Shown in pieces: positions 29,126 through 54,260 of a stretch of 64,000 nt of DNA. The DNA is from Aporrectodea caliginosa (taxonomy: Eukaryota; Annelida; Clitellata; Crassiclitellata; Lumbricidae). The stretch is taken from positions 53,501-117,500 of the forward strand of contig JACEVL010000031.1 of NCBI GenBank assembly GCA_020284085.1. Reading direction: 5' to 3'. A model generated the notes under the pieces. That model was not told the DNA's origin and ran no database searches. It was given only the letters and a program-made list of their open reading frames with translations. Made by a program: the position numbers and the translations under genes. Position 1 is the stretch's first letter; each line of letters starts with the position of its first letter.

Positions 29126-29523
29126 GTTACTGAGGAAGTCGTGGCATTCTTTCGGGATAAACTCAACTGCCAGGACATTGACTCATCTGATATCTCAAAC
29201 ATCAGCATAATAAAGAGGTCGACGACTACCCAGCACCAGTCTCAAACTCTACGCTCCTCCCCAGTGATACTTGTGACATTTACTCGCAAGTTGATCCGTG
29301 ACAAAATACTGAGGTCTCGGCGACAACTTAAGGGTACACACCAGAGCATCACTGAAGACCTGACTCCTAAAAACGCTTATTTCCTATCTAAACATCGCAA
29401 AGACCCCAGACTCAAGGATATGTGGTCATGGAACGGAAAGATCTTTATGACAACTAATAAAGACAACAAGAAGAGAATCGTCTCTCCAAACCTGTCGCTC
29501 AATGAACAACTCTCCGAATAATT
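29126..29523 (+). CDS. LINE ORF1 C-terminal fragment
   Basis: Open frame with a basic C-terminal domain (PVILVTFTRKLIRDKIL, then ITEDLTPKNAYFLSKHRKDPRLKDMWSWNGKIF), resembling the nucleic-acid-binding C-terminal part of LINE ORF1 proteins. No start codon of its own is supported, so it is truncated at the 5' side. Ends inside the first unit of the 120-bp tandem duplication. Confidence 0.55.
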
Positions 29524-29675
29524 GCTTTTCCGAACTATTGGCTACGAGAATCTCTGAAAGATCTTTATGACAACTAATAAAGACAGTAAGAAAACAATTC
29601 GTCTCGCCTAATTGGTCGCTCAACGAACAACTATCCAAATATCTACATTTCCAGTCTATGGCTACGAGATTTACT
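29436..29675 (+). repeat. 120-bp tandem duplication at end of LINE ORF1
   Basis: Two adjacent units starting at 29436 and 29556 with GAAAGATCTTTATGACAACT, both running to GGCTACGAGA, with scattered differences. The period is exactly 120 bp. Confidence 0.8.
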
Positions 29676-30048
29676 GACCTATGCTCCCGACGGATATACA
29701 CCTGGGTTAAGAGCTAGACTTCTGGCTCACGACCTGATATGATGTTCGAGTTGAAAGAAGCATCTTGTTTTTCTTTAACTATTATTTTTATTTGCATTTC
29801 ATTTCTCATCACTGTGCTGAGGATGGCACTGGTGGATCCATTATTTTGTTTCTATTGTTCAGGTGCCCCCAGGATGGAGGTTCCTGGTTATTTTGAGTTT
29901 GGATTTGTTTTTCTTTGTAGGATTTTTGAATTAGTATTCTATTGTTTGCATCGTGTCTATTTGAAGCATCACGTGACAATTGAATTGAGAGATTGGAGCA
30001 TAATGTATTGGGCCGTTACCTGCTTACGTGTTTGTCTGAACATTAATT

Positions 30049-33000
30049 ATGGCTACTGACATGCTAAATATTTCCTGCAGTCTCAAGACACAAATAAGTG
30101 ATGGGTTATGTGACAGATGTCTGAGAATAGGGTCATGTTTAAACTGTAATGCTTGTCTACTTTGCAAATTGCCTTTTTATATGGTTGATGATGAGTTTGT
30201 GACTGACAGGTGTGGTGTTGGGCCTATTAGAGACACTTTTGTTATGACAGATGATGACACTGATATTGCAAAAAGTCCACCCAGTGGTTTTGATGAGGTT
30301 TTCATCACGGATACTCGTGACAACGATCCTGATCTGAACTTAATTAATCCTGCTACTAGGTCCCTATCCAAATACTATACTGAAGATGGCTTTAACAAAT
30401 TAATTACTGAGAATAGCCTCCAGTCCAATTTAAAAATCCTCCATGTAAATGTACGTAGTTATAATAAGAACCAAGATAAATTATGGATGTATATTAAAAA
30501 TATTAAAAGCAAATTTCAGATAATTGCCCTTACTGAAACCTGGTCAACACATGACACCGAGGACCAAATTCATTACCCAGGCTATAAGGCCTTTGTGAAA
30601 TCTCGATCTGGTAGTAAGGGTGGAGGGGTTGCTATATTAGTTGATGAATGTTTGGAAGCGCAAATTATTGACATACAATTAAACTGGGAAAGTCTTACTG
30701 AATACCTGTTTCTTAGGATCTCTTTACTTAATAGGCCTAGCATGATAGTTGGTGCATTATATAGACCTCCAGGTACTAATATAAATAAATTTAATTCTGA
30801 TATGGTTACCTTGAACACTCAGCTGACTAATCTTAGAGGTGATTGCTATATTTGTGGAGACTTCAATATCGACTTAATTAATTATGACTCGCATCATCCT
30901 ACTTGCGATTTCATTAATACTATGTCCTCTGTTTACTTTCGTCCCCTTATCAATATACCGACTAGAATAACTAGCCATTCCTCTACCCTTATTGATAATG
31001 TTTTCTCGAATAGGTTAAAGTATGATGAATGGCCGGGTGTATTTTATGCTGACATAAGCGACCATTTACCCATCTTTGTTATTCTTAATTGCAAAGTGGA
31101 CCATATTCCTAAAAGTAAGTATGTGTCATATCGCCCAAGTAATGAACAGGCAATTGATGATTTCCAGTCACTTCTCAGGGAGGAAACCTGGGATGACCTA
31201 TGTGCACTCAGTGACCCAGATGATATTTCAAATCTTCTAAATAATAAACTGAATGGATTGTACGACTCCTGCTTCCCACTCCAATCACGGAGGACTAGGT
31301 TATTTAAAACCAAAACTAAGCCTTGGATTTCTAATGCTTTGCTGAAATCGTGTAAAAAGAAAAATTTGTTATACAGGAAATATCTGAAAATCAAAACCAA
31401 TGATGCCCTTTTAAAATACAAAACGTATAAAAATAGATTAACAGCAGTTTTACGAAAATGTGAGAAACAATATTATACTACTAGATTAGAATCACACTGT
31501 GGCAATCTAAAGGAAATATGGAAGACATTGAAAGAAGCACTGCACCAAAATGGTCCTCAACAAATTAACCCTTCTCTAAGAATTAATGGTCAAATTGAGA
31601 CCGATCCAGCCATAATTGCTGAATGTTTTAATAAATACTTTGTTACTATAGGACCCACGTTGGCATCAAAAATTCCACCTACCACTAACACTGTCTTTAA
31701 TTACTTAAAGGAACCAAACACTAATTCAATATTTCTTACCCCCACATATGAACTGGAGATACAGACTATTATCATGAATTTAAAGACTACAAAAGCTACT
31801 GGTTCCCTTATAGTTCCGGTGGAAATTATTAAGCGATGTGCGGCTAACATATCGTTACCACTAGCTCATTTGATTAATCAGTCTTTTCTAACAGGTATTG
31901 TGCCACATAATATGAAAACTGCAATTGTATCTCCAATATTTAAAACAGGGGATTGTTATGATATGATGAATTATCGTCCCATCTCAAAACTACCTTGTTT
32001 CTCAAAAATTCTTGAAAAAATTATGTATAAAAGATTATATGATTTCCTCATTGACAATAAGATTTTATTTGAGAAGCAATTCGGTTTTAGAAAAAATCAC
32101 TCTACTAATCTTGCCTTAATTGAGGTAATTGATAAAATATCGGGGGCTCTGGATGATGGTAATTATACCTTAGGCATATTTCTGGATCTGTCCAAAGCCT
32201 TTGATACTTTGGATCATGAGAAGTTACTTGCTAAGCTCCAACACCATGGTATCCGTGGTGTCGCATTGGATTGGTTTAGGTCTTACTTGTCTGATAGGCA
32301 TCAACAGGTTCATTTTGCTGGATCTTTTTCGGGCCCTGCACCTATTCTGTGTGGTGTTCCTCAAGGGTCTAATTTGGGCCCGTTATTATTCCTGGTGTAT
32401 ATTAATGATGTAATCAATTGTTCCTCCAAACTGAATTTAACCTTGTTTGCTGATGATACTTCTGCCTTTTTAGTTGGAACGAATTTTATGGACTTATTTC
32501 ATTGTATGAATCATGAACTTGAGCAATTGTCCATGTGGTTCCATGTAAATTTGTTATCTCTGAATGTTAAGAAATCCAATTATGTCTTATTTAAAAGTCG
32601 TGGTAAACAAGTACCTGAATCCTCTATTCCTATGATCAGGATTGATAACACTGAATTATGTCGTGCAACTAATGTAAAGTTTCTGGGTGTCATTATTAAC
32701 GAAAATCTTTCCTGGCACATGCACATTGAGCTTGTTACCAATAAGGTATCCAAAGTTATCGGTATAATATCTAAATTAAGATGGTTATTACCAGCCTCAT
32801 CCCTCAAACTGTTATATACTGCACTTGTTTTACCTTACTTAAACTACTGTAATGTCGTTTGGGCAGGTGGATATAGGTCAAAACTTAAACCTCTGTTATT
32901 GCTTCAAAAAAGGGCCGTAAGAGTGATCTGTGGAGTTCATTATCTTACGAAGAGCGCGAGCTTATTTAAGTCATTAAAATTGTTGACTATATATGACATT

Positions 33001-33282
33001 TATAAGCTCCAGCTTGGACTTCTTATGTTCCAACATCATGTTGGGACGCTTCCAGCTTTATTTGCTGATTATTTTACTGAGAATGCTACTGTGCATGACT
33101 ATAATACTAGACATAAACATAATTACCGGTCTGAGATCTGTAGGACTAATATAAGACAATCCACTGTTAGAATTAAAGGCCCTCAATTATGGAACTCCAT
33201 TGATGCTAGAATTCGTGATTTGCGTATTTATAATGTGTTTAAGTCTGCATTTAAATCATGTTTGCTTGATCAATATTACTAA
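30049..33282 (+). CDS. LINE ORF2: endonuclease-reverse transcriptase, 1077 aa
   Basis: Starts at ATG 30049 and ends TAA 33280-33282. N-terminal Cys-rich stretch, residues 21-39 (C-x2-C-x5-C-x2-C-x2-C-x2-C). APE-type endonuclease about residues 128-345: LHVN134VRS, LTE163TW, GALYRPPG, GD271FNID and SD338H339. Reverse transcriptase about 570-870: NYRPIS, QFGFRKNHST, FLD713LSKAFDTLDH, GVPQGSNLGPLLF and FAD802D803T. The C-terminal domain with LNYCN and LQKRAVRVI runs to residue 1077. It nicks target DNA and primes reverse transcription of its own RNA. All catalytic residues I can identify are present, so the ORF could be active. Confidence 0.92.
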   Translation: MATDMLNISCSLKTQISDGLCDRCLRIGSCLNCNACLLCKLPFYMVDDEFVTDRCGVGPIRDTFVMTDDDTDIAKSPPSGFDEVFITDTRDNDPDLNLINPATRSLSKYYTEDGFNKLITENSLQSNLKILHVNVRSYNKNQDKLWMYIKNIKSKFQIIALTETWSTHDTEDQIHYPGYKAFVKSRSGSKGGGVAILVDECLEAQIIDIQLNWESLTEYLFLRISLLNRPSMIVGALYRPPGTNINKFNSDMVTLNTQLTNLRGDCYICGDFNIDLINYDSHHPTCDFINTMSSVYFRPLINIPTRITSHSSTLIDNVFSNRLKYDEWPGVFYADISDHLPIFVILNCKVDHIPKSKYVSYRPSNEQAIDDFQSLLREETWDDLCALSDPDDISNLLNNKLNGLYDSCFPLQSRRTRLFKTKTKPWISNALLKSCKKKNLLYRKYLKIKTNDALLKYKTYKNRLTAVLRKCEKQYYTTRLESHCGNLKEIWKTLKEALHQNGPQQINPSLRINGQIETDPAIIAECFNKYFVTIGPTLASKIPPTTNTVFNYLKEPNTNSIFLTPTYELEIQTIIMNLKTTKATGSLIVPVEIIKRCAANISLPLAHLINQSFLTGIVPHNMKTAIVSPIFKTGDCYDMMNYRPISKLPCFSKILEKIMYKRLYDFLIDNKILFEKQFGFRKNHSTNLALIEVIDKISGALDDGNYTLGIFLDLSKAFDTLDHEKLLAKLQHHGIRGVALDWFRSYLSDRHQQVHFAGSFSGPAPILCGVPQGSNLGPLLFLVYINDVINCSSKLNLTLFADDTSAFLVGTNFMDLFHCMNHELEQLSMWFHVNLLSLNVKKSNYVLFKSRGKQVPESSIPMIRIDNTELCRATNVKFLGVIINENLSWHMHIELVTNKVSKVIGIISKLRWLLPASSLKLLYTALVLPYLNYCNVVWAGGYRSKLKPLLLLQKRAVRVICGVHYLTKSASLFKSLKLLTIYDIYKLQLGLLMFQHHVGTLPALFADYFTENATVHDYNTRHKHNYRSEICRTNIRQSTVRIKGPQLWNSIDARIRDLRIYNVFKSAFKSCLLDQYY

Positions 33283-34014
33283 TTTGTTCTCATGAGGTTT
33301 GATGCTATCTGAGTGTCCTAACAGCACTTTGATTAACTGTCACTACAGTTATCTCATTGAGTAATTTCCTTGATATCCTAACGGGGACGACTAGATAAGC
33401 TGTTGCAGCTTCTTCTCCTCGTATTTCGTTTGATTTTTTCAGTTCTCAGGTTTACACTAGAAACTTAAAGACAGTGCATTACATGCTTGTATTTAGGACA
33501 TGAGTTCTGTTATTTTTCTGTGTTTCTGTGTATTATTTGATCATTGTTACTGTACGTCTTACGAAATTAAACATTTCCACATTTCCACATTTCCAGAGAT
33601 TAAATTTATTATGGCTAATTAAAAATTACGATTTTATTTATCTAATTATCGATGAATTGTACACATGTTGAAGTTCCTGTGGTAACGCATTCCAAATGAC
33701 CGGTCAAACACATTTGATAGAAAACAATCTCAAATTGGTCTTCCATATGAACATCTAAATGTATATTATGTAGGCCTACTCTACTGCTATAAGAGTGAAT
33801 GTTAGCAGCTTTAAAAACACACTAAATATACCTTGAACCTACGTTCAAGGCGATACATAAATTCACGAACCTGATTTTTTTTTATTTTCTCGATAATTAG
33901 AATTTTATATAAATGCAAATAAGCGCGTAGTAGCCTACAGATTAATAAGAATATTAGTAGGCAATAGGTTTTCTCTTTTCAATGAGATTTTGCCAATGTG
34001 CTCTTTCCTGGCAG

Positions 34015-34200
34015 TTATGGGAACTAAACTAATTTTTAAAGTTAAACTTCAACTATTTTTTAACTAAAATGAAACAGTTTAACAAAAGTTGGCAACTGAT
34101 TTAGTACATCAGTTAAATAAACTCAAAACTTTTGAACATACTGCTTTTACAAAAATGTCACAATAGCAGAGGTTAAGTGAACTGTAATAAGCGTCAAAAC
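34015..34200. repeat. Fragment of the hAT-like MITE of 45468-46044
   Basis: Shares TTTTTAACTAAAATGAAACAG-like and AAAAGTTGGCAACTGATTT stretches, and the GAGGTTAAGTGAACTGTAATA end, with 45490-45670. Truncated. Confidence 0.65.
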
Positions 34201-34799
34201 TTTGGAGATCCGCCACCTCTGGGCGAGCAATTTAACCACTGAGCCTAGCCAATAGTCACGCGCCGCCACGAGATATGTCTACAAACCTAGGTGTACGTTA
34301 GAGTGTACATATCGCTGGTGACCTAGTTTGTCACATGACGACACCCTGTTTTGATGTCGGTAAGCCAAGGCTCCGTGTTAGAGTTTTTGTAAAGGAGATC
34401 CGAGCAAGGTTACTCCTATTAATTGAGATGTCAGTACTGTTTGCTCTTTGTGTCGAGTCCTTTGCAACTGACAGAGTTGCTTGTTCGGTTAAGTGGCTGC
34501 TAGTTTAAATCTTCAACTACTGCGTATCTAGCAACCTTCTTCCCATCAAAAAGTGTAAATAATAGTGCATAGTAAACTACACAGAAATAAATAAGTAAAA
34601 ACTGATAAGAGGAATCTTTGTTGACCGTGTGAAATAAATTTGATGAACAACTTTAATAATACCCTGTTACCAAACAAGTCCTGGAGGATACGTGTGCGAT
34701 AAATTCAAAAGCATCAATTATCCTTGACAGATAAAACTTAAATGTGTTTTATATTTTCGTCTTGTTCAGAGTGCTTGTCGCTCCATAGATTCAGCTACG

Positions 34800-35110
34800 A
34801 CATAAATCTTGACACAGAGACAGACAGATACAGTGAGACAGACAGACATACATGCAGGATGGTAAGCGGGTTGTCTGGCTGATTGCTTGACTGATTGACT
34901 GGCTCAGTCAATAAGTGAGCGAGCGAGTGAGTAAGTTTACTCACTCCTTCACTCAACTCACTCACGTAGACAGTACACACAAATAGATGTACACATATGA
35001 ATACTTATATACATAAATGCATACATATGAATTATTATGGATATGTATGCATACCTACCTAAATACATACATATATACATTCATACATTTGTACATACAT
35101 ACTATACTGA
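34800..35110. repeat. Low-complexity CAGA and CATA repeats
   Basis: Short interrupted runs of CAGACAGA, GAGCGAGT and ATACATAC units. No gene recognised. Confidence 0.75.
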
Positions 35111-35321
35111 TATGCATACATATTAATAATATAATGAAACAGAAATCTCTTTGCGTGCGTGCATGCGTGCGTGGCACACCCGCCCCTCTCCCTTCCCATT
35201 CCCTTATAGAAATGTAGAAGGACCCACATGTGTTGCATTATCTCGTGTTGCTATGACAACGTCTATATTTAGTTATTGCGATGACGTGGAATGACGTAAG
35301 CCATATTGTCGAAAACAGCGT

Positions 35322-35370
35322 TACAGGCTTCAGACAGACGCACGCAGTGCGTGCGTCTGTCTGGCCTGTA
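35322..35370. repeat. Perfect 16-bp hairpin
   Basis: CAGACAGACGCACGCA, one G, then its exact complement (35331-35363). Outer ACAGGCTT and GGCCTGT lengthen the stem with small mismatches. Confidence 0.85.
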
Positions 35371-36052
35371 AAAACGTTGACAAATGCATCTTCTTTATTC
35401 CAATTTCTTCCATTGAGCGCACATAGCTGCCTAGGCGTAGAGTCTTCATCTTTTTTCAATGTGTCGGGCTGATAGAAATAGTTGTTGTTAATTGACAATG
35501 ACACTCGCACGAATCCCAATACCTAGACGAAAACTGAACTGCTTTATTGCCAAAGTGACAGTTATCTTTTGAATACGTTGATGTTAAACTTTGATCTGTT
35601 AAAAAGCAGGTATAAAAAATGAGCTTATCTGAGCTGTACAACTGAAGCACAATTGGGACATGTGATCTAACTTTAGCTGGCTGGTATTGCTAAACAACTA
35701 AAACAAGCCTCTATTTCTGTGACTGATATTGTCTTGTAGCACATTTTCAAGATAGCGCTCACAGTTTCTTGATTATATAACATTAGTAAATTCTACCAAC
35801 GTTTGCGCATTGTACAACACAGCGTTCTCTTCATTGTTACCTATTATCAATTACAAATGTTAAAAAGGTTTAGTATTCCATAGCGCAGCTTTTATAATTA
35901 AGGTGTTTATTGACGAATTTCTTCCACTTTAACTTTTACGATGTAGCTGCTTTCTGGCCCAGGGTTCAGTTCCAGTCCCAACCAAAAGGGCAGTGGTGTT
36001 TCCATCGCTATAGAAAGCGTTAGGGCCTAGACCCAAGCACCCATTCTCTCCC

Positions 36053-36470
36053 TCCTTTACTTTTCCCTCTCTCCATCTTCTCACTCTCCCTCTCCTCTCT
36101 CTCTCCTCTCCCTCTCCCTCCCTCTCCCTCTCCCTCTCTCCCTCTCCCTCTCCCTCTCCCCTCCCTCTCCCTCTCCTCTCTCCCTCTCCCTCTCCCTCTC
36201 CCTCTCCCTCTCCCTCTCCCTCTCCCTCTCCCTCTCCCTCTCCTCTCCCTCTCCTCCCTCTCTCCTCCCTCTCTCCTCTCCCTCTCCCTCTCCCTCTCCC
36301 TCTCCCTCTCCTCCTCTCCTCTCTCTCCCTCTCCCTCTCCCTCTCCCTCTCCCTCTCCCTCCCTCTCCTCTCCCTCTCCACTCTCCCTCTCTCTCCTCTC
36401 CCTCTCCCTCTCCCTCTCCTCTCTCCCTCTCCCTCTCCTTCTCCCCTCTCCCTCTCCCTCTCCCTACGGA
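36053..36470. repeat. (CCCTCT)n polypyrimidine tract
   Basis: About 418 bp of almost pure pyrimidine on the plus strand, mainly CCCTCT hexamers with CTCTC variants. Codes only an Arg/Glu/Gly-rich artefact on the minus strand. Confidence 0.95.
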
Positions 36471-36692
36471 AGCTCATATTGTATTTCCCGATGTAACTGT
36501 AATCCGAGGAACAAAAATTCTTTAAAGCTAGAGTTATAGACTAGTGAAATGGCTTTTATAGACTAGTGAAATGGCTTGGATAATATTTCTGTCTCAGTGA
36601 ATGGCTTTTAAGATGAAGTTTGGTAACTGCCTAACTGGGCTATGAAGTGTTCCAGGTTAATTTGCAGTAGTTCTAACACAGACTAAACGTCT

Positions 36693-36831
36693 CGGTGGCG
36701 CGTTGGATAACATCTGGCGAAGAGTGCGAGAGGTATGAAGTGTTATTACAGGCTGTCTGTTCTGTTAGTAGTTAATTTAAGCATTGCATAACATGTAAGT
36801 GTCAGTGCGTTTGCAGGCGCTAAGTTAAAGA
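36693..36831 (+). mobile_element. tRNA-headed SINE, copy 2
   Basis: Same sequence as copy 1 from CGGTGGCGCGTTGGATAAC through the CAGTGCGTTTGCAGGCGCTA block, but missing the B-box stretch. Flanked by near-identical ACAGACTAAACGTCT (36678-36692) and ACAGACTAAAGTCT (36832-36845), a target-site duplication expected of LINE-mobilised SINEs. Confidence 0.72.
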
Positions 36832-37695
36832 ACAGACTAAAGTCTTCTGAACTACTTAAAACCTTTGTTATGTTACGTTATAAGACGCACTGCAGTGCTG
36901 AATCCAAGGATATAGGCATTAATCTTCAGTTACAGACAGCAACTGAGAAAAATAGGGCCTACAATGATTGGTCGGTTACGGCTACTAGTCAGTGAGTCTA
37001 TACAAAGAGGTATAGAGACGTCACTGACACAAAGTCTGCCTACAGTATCAGCTCAGTGAAACATAGGACCTGCTTCATAACCGACATACATGCTCGCGTA
37101 TTTCGGGCATTCGTGCATTTTACGTCTACGAGATAACTACGTTTTACAGAACGGAAATTCTAAAGAGTTAGGTAATTACTAATTGAGATGAGAGGAGATG
37201 CATGCTTACAATAGAATTTCTGTAAAAAGGCAACGGTGCTCCTTTGTGCACGCTTTTCTCCTGAACATCAGATAACTCAGATCCTGTCTTGTGCCAGTAA
37301 TAATATAATTGAATAGCCTATATATTTAGCACAAACATATTCAGCATAAAAACTGAGCTTTGTAGCCATTTTAAATTGGAAATATGAAAAAGTAATTTAA
37401 TTTGACATCACGCAACTTGGTGAATTTGCGGTGGCCTATTATTTGTATTAATGTTTAGCCAATAAACAATGAAATTCCGGATCAAGTAGTAAATTTACAA
37501 AGAACATGTCTTAAAGTAAAAAAGAAAATATAAATCCTACAAAATAATGACAGAGTTATGCAAATAGCAGCATATAGATGTTATAACGAATTAAGATGTA
37601 TAAAATGAAATATTGGCGTAACGTGAAAATACTTTAACAATATTTTATTCAAATTTTCGGGTGGCCTTTTCATTTGATTCCTAGGGGGAGACAAA

Positions 37696-51530
<13,835 letters not shown>

Positions 51531-52859
51531 ATATTCCAAATGCTTTGGCTTTCAGCTAAAGCTTTGACGATATTGTAAATGATGATACTGCGTGGATTGT
51601 CACCTCATATTGCCAACACAAAATAATTGTATGAGTGACAATTTGGTTCATCTATAATTCCCTTTTTGCGTTTACGGCTATCTGAGCATTATCTGCTTAC
51701 AGATACTTTTTTTATACTTATGTTATCTGACATTAACTTAAAATAATCTGCTTCCTAATAACTTTTGTATCTTAATTAATTGTGCTTAACTGGGTTAGCA
51801 CAGGGAGCTGTTTTGTAACAAAAATGTTAAGTTTGTAGCGACATACATGTACCTACCTAGATGAATGCATTTATACGCATATATATACACACGGGCAAAA
51901 AACATTATTATATTCAGGGTGAGAATTGTCGTGGATTGAGGCTTCAAGCCTTAGTCTTTCTTAGGACCTCACAGTTAAGTCTTCATTGCACAGCCCAGGG
52001 GGTCGTTTCCAACTCAGTCAGCTGTGCTAGTGTGATATAGCATTAGGGAGTAGAGTGAGCCAATGCCTCGCCATACTTACTCACTAACTACTTGCCAGTT
52101 GCCAGTGCCTCTGGATAGTGGTTAAATTCAGTCGGATCTCGCCGAGGTCCGGCACCTAAATGTGCTTATGTTATCGACCATAATTATGATTCTTGTTTCA
52201 CATATTATTTTATGTGTTTTCCTAATAGAAACTAGCGAGTAGGCCTATGGGTTACACAATCGTTAGACATACTTAGGCTTTAGATCTGTAAGATTTTGGA
52301 GATCCGCCACCTCTGAGTGAGCAATTTCACCACTGCCTTACAACCTTCCATCTGCATTTCTTAGAACTAAAATTTCGCATGATGCATGCATGCACTCAGT
52401 GCACGCACGGAGAATCACCTATCAGTTGACACTCTAAATTTGCTATGCGTCTGCTATTATCGTTAAAGGTCTGTACATTATAACTGCTGGTCAAAGTAAG
52501 CTTCCTAGCTCTGATCATTTTCTTGTCTATTTAACCATTGTGTTATCATATGAACCAAGCTCATATTGCATTGACTCTTGCCGTTCGCTAATTTTAAGAT
52601 ACGCTTCCGTTTGGTCTATGTTTATGAGCGTATGCTAACGTCTACTTGGCGGAAAAGCTGATCCAAGCACAAATGCATTGCTATGGGACCACGAAAAGAT
52701 CTTGCGGCGATATTTGTGTCTTGGTTGACCTTTCGTTACAATGTCGTTGATAGATTCCTGAGCTAGTAAAACTCTATTCGTCTGTATACGTTGTCATGAT
52801 ACTTATTATATGAATGCACCGTACTGGATAACCTCTGTTAACCATCTAGCAACAGACTA

Positions 52860-53023
52860 CGTATATAGGTGGCCCTAACCATTGCATTGACTGGTCCCTT
52901 CTGGGTTCCCTTTTGCGACCAACAGATCTTTGTTCTTTGTACAACGAAATGTATGTTACCTTGTCAATGTTTGGAGCAATACATTGATGGTTATGGTTAT
53001 GGTTTTGGTTATGGTTATGAAAG
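52860..53023 (+). mobile_element. LINE 3' end with (GGTTAT)n tail
   Basis: A short unique part with a GGTCCCTTCTGGGTTCCC stem-like block, ending in GATGGTTATGGTTATGG and more GGTTAT units (52986-53020). Plus-strand counterpart of the tails at 28735 and 42760. Confidence 0.45.
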
Positions 53024-53499
53024 CCGCCTCAATGTCGTTGTTTCAAGCACTGTTGGCACTTAACTGTCCTTGACCCAAGACCTTGGTTCTTGGATTTGTA
53101 TAGAGTAAGTTCCGACAAGTAAGTTGGTCCTCCTGTCTCCACTGAAGTGCTTTACTACGCATCTAACATCTATGCATGCGGTTAAATGTGAAATATAGGT
53201 CCTACTGCAAGAAAAAATAGATAGATCTGCAACAACATAATGCAACAAGAACCTGCGGGAGACAACTTTTTCTGGCTCTTTGCCAGACGTTACTGTACGA
53301 GTTTACCAACCGAATGTTGTATTGTTATAGGCCTATATGCATTCAGCCAGTTGGCTTTAAATGCCTATGATTGTTCAGTGTCAGACTGTGGAACGAGGTC
53401 GGCTGTCAGCTTTATACCAACACCCAAGCAAATCAATAGCCCATTGTTTAGGCTGCATATTTAGCACGAGCAACGCCTTGCACAGCAGTTCATTTACTC

Positions 53500-53570
53500 C
53501 GAGAATTTATTTAGCGCCTCTTCAAGAGACCTACTCAGAGGCGCTCCCAGCCCAGCCACGGCTAAAAAGT
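53500..53570 (-). repeat. CR1/L2-like LINE 3' end
   Basis: TTTAGCGCCTCTTCAAGAGA and CTCAGAGGCGCTCCCAGCC match the 3' end block at 38485-38530, 5880-5925 and 61868-61920. Solo fragment. Confidence 0.6.
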
Positions 53571-53774
53571 GTGGAGTTATATGGCTCTTATAACATCCTG
53601 CAAAACATGTAAATGTACATGTTTCTTTCAACGACCGTATTGTCTCGACCCAGTTTCAATGAATTGATTGGATGAGATCCTTTACACCCAGTGACCACCT
53701 AAGTGGACGCTTGAACCTGTATTCTCCTTGTTACAGGAAGAATGATTTATATATTCCGCTACCGTTGTGATTTA

Positions 53775-54260
53775 CAACTGTATAAATTATGATGAGAACA
53801 TATTCTGTTCAGTTGCCTGTAAAGTGGAATTCATTATTATTCAAAGAACGTTATTTCAGTCAGTTATATCTATTTAGACTACATAGAAGGGTCCTCACTT
53901 GAAGCATGCATACCTAAATATCTTAGTTAAAGGTAAATGTGAATACGGGTCTAAGTTTCAACGATCGGCAAATATCGCATATAGGCCTACATTATTCATC
54001 TGCCAGGCCCTCACGCTTTCTTCAGACGTCATTCTAGTCATGCGAGGGCACGCTGAATATAATGACCAGTGAAACAAGGATCTGGATCGTCTACAGGCCT
54101 ACACTAAACGAGTATGTCTATTTTAGTTTTACCTTCTACACACACCCCCACAAACAGACACCCACAGACACAGACACACACAGACAAATAGACAAACACA
54201 AATAGCTTCCATAAACACGTACTTTCATACATGCCTTATAGTCGGCGTTACACATGTCTT
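53775..54260. repeat. Partner copy of the 39970-41410 repeat (inverted)
   Basis: About 480 bp with the same blocks in reverse order and orientation. The position of the GATA array holds only about 30 bp (53975-54004), and the GT array is a short ACAC/CAGACA tract (54138-54190). Confidence 0.65.

Larger units (their letters stand above)
29100..33597 (+). mobile_element. Nearly complete CR1/L2-like LINE (5'-truncated in ORF1, intact ORF2)
   Basis: Contains the C-terminal part of an ORF1-like frame (29126-29523), an inter-ORF stretch with a 120-bp tandem duplication (29436-29675), an intact ORF2 (30049-33282) and a 3' UTR ending in three copies of an 8-bp unit CATTTCCA near 33573-33597, in place of a poly(A) tail. 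Such microsatellite tails are typical of CR1/L2-like LINEs. The 5' boundary is placed near 29100 by the start of ORF1-like coding, next to a minus-strand LINE tail, and is approximate. Lies between CYP genes A and B. Confidence 0.8.
33598..36052. other. Intergenic between LINE and CYP gene B
   Basis: Apart from the MITE fragment, low-complexity tracts and hairpin listed separately, no feature recognised. GGAGATCCGCCACCTCTG at 34205 recurs at 52300, a short dispersed repeat. Confidence 0.45.

Noticed and set aside
35929..36477. 182-codon Arg/Glu/Gly-rich frame on the minus strand
   Set aside because: Produced by the CCCTCT hexamer tract.
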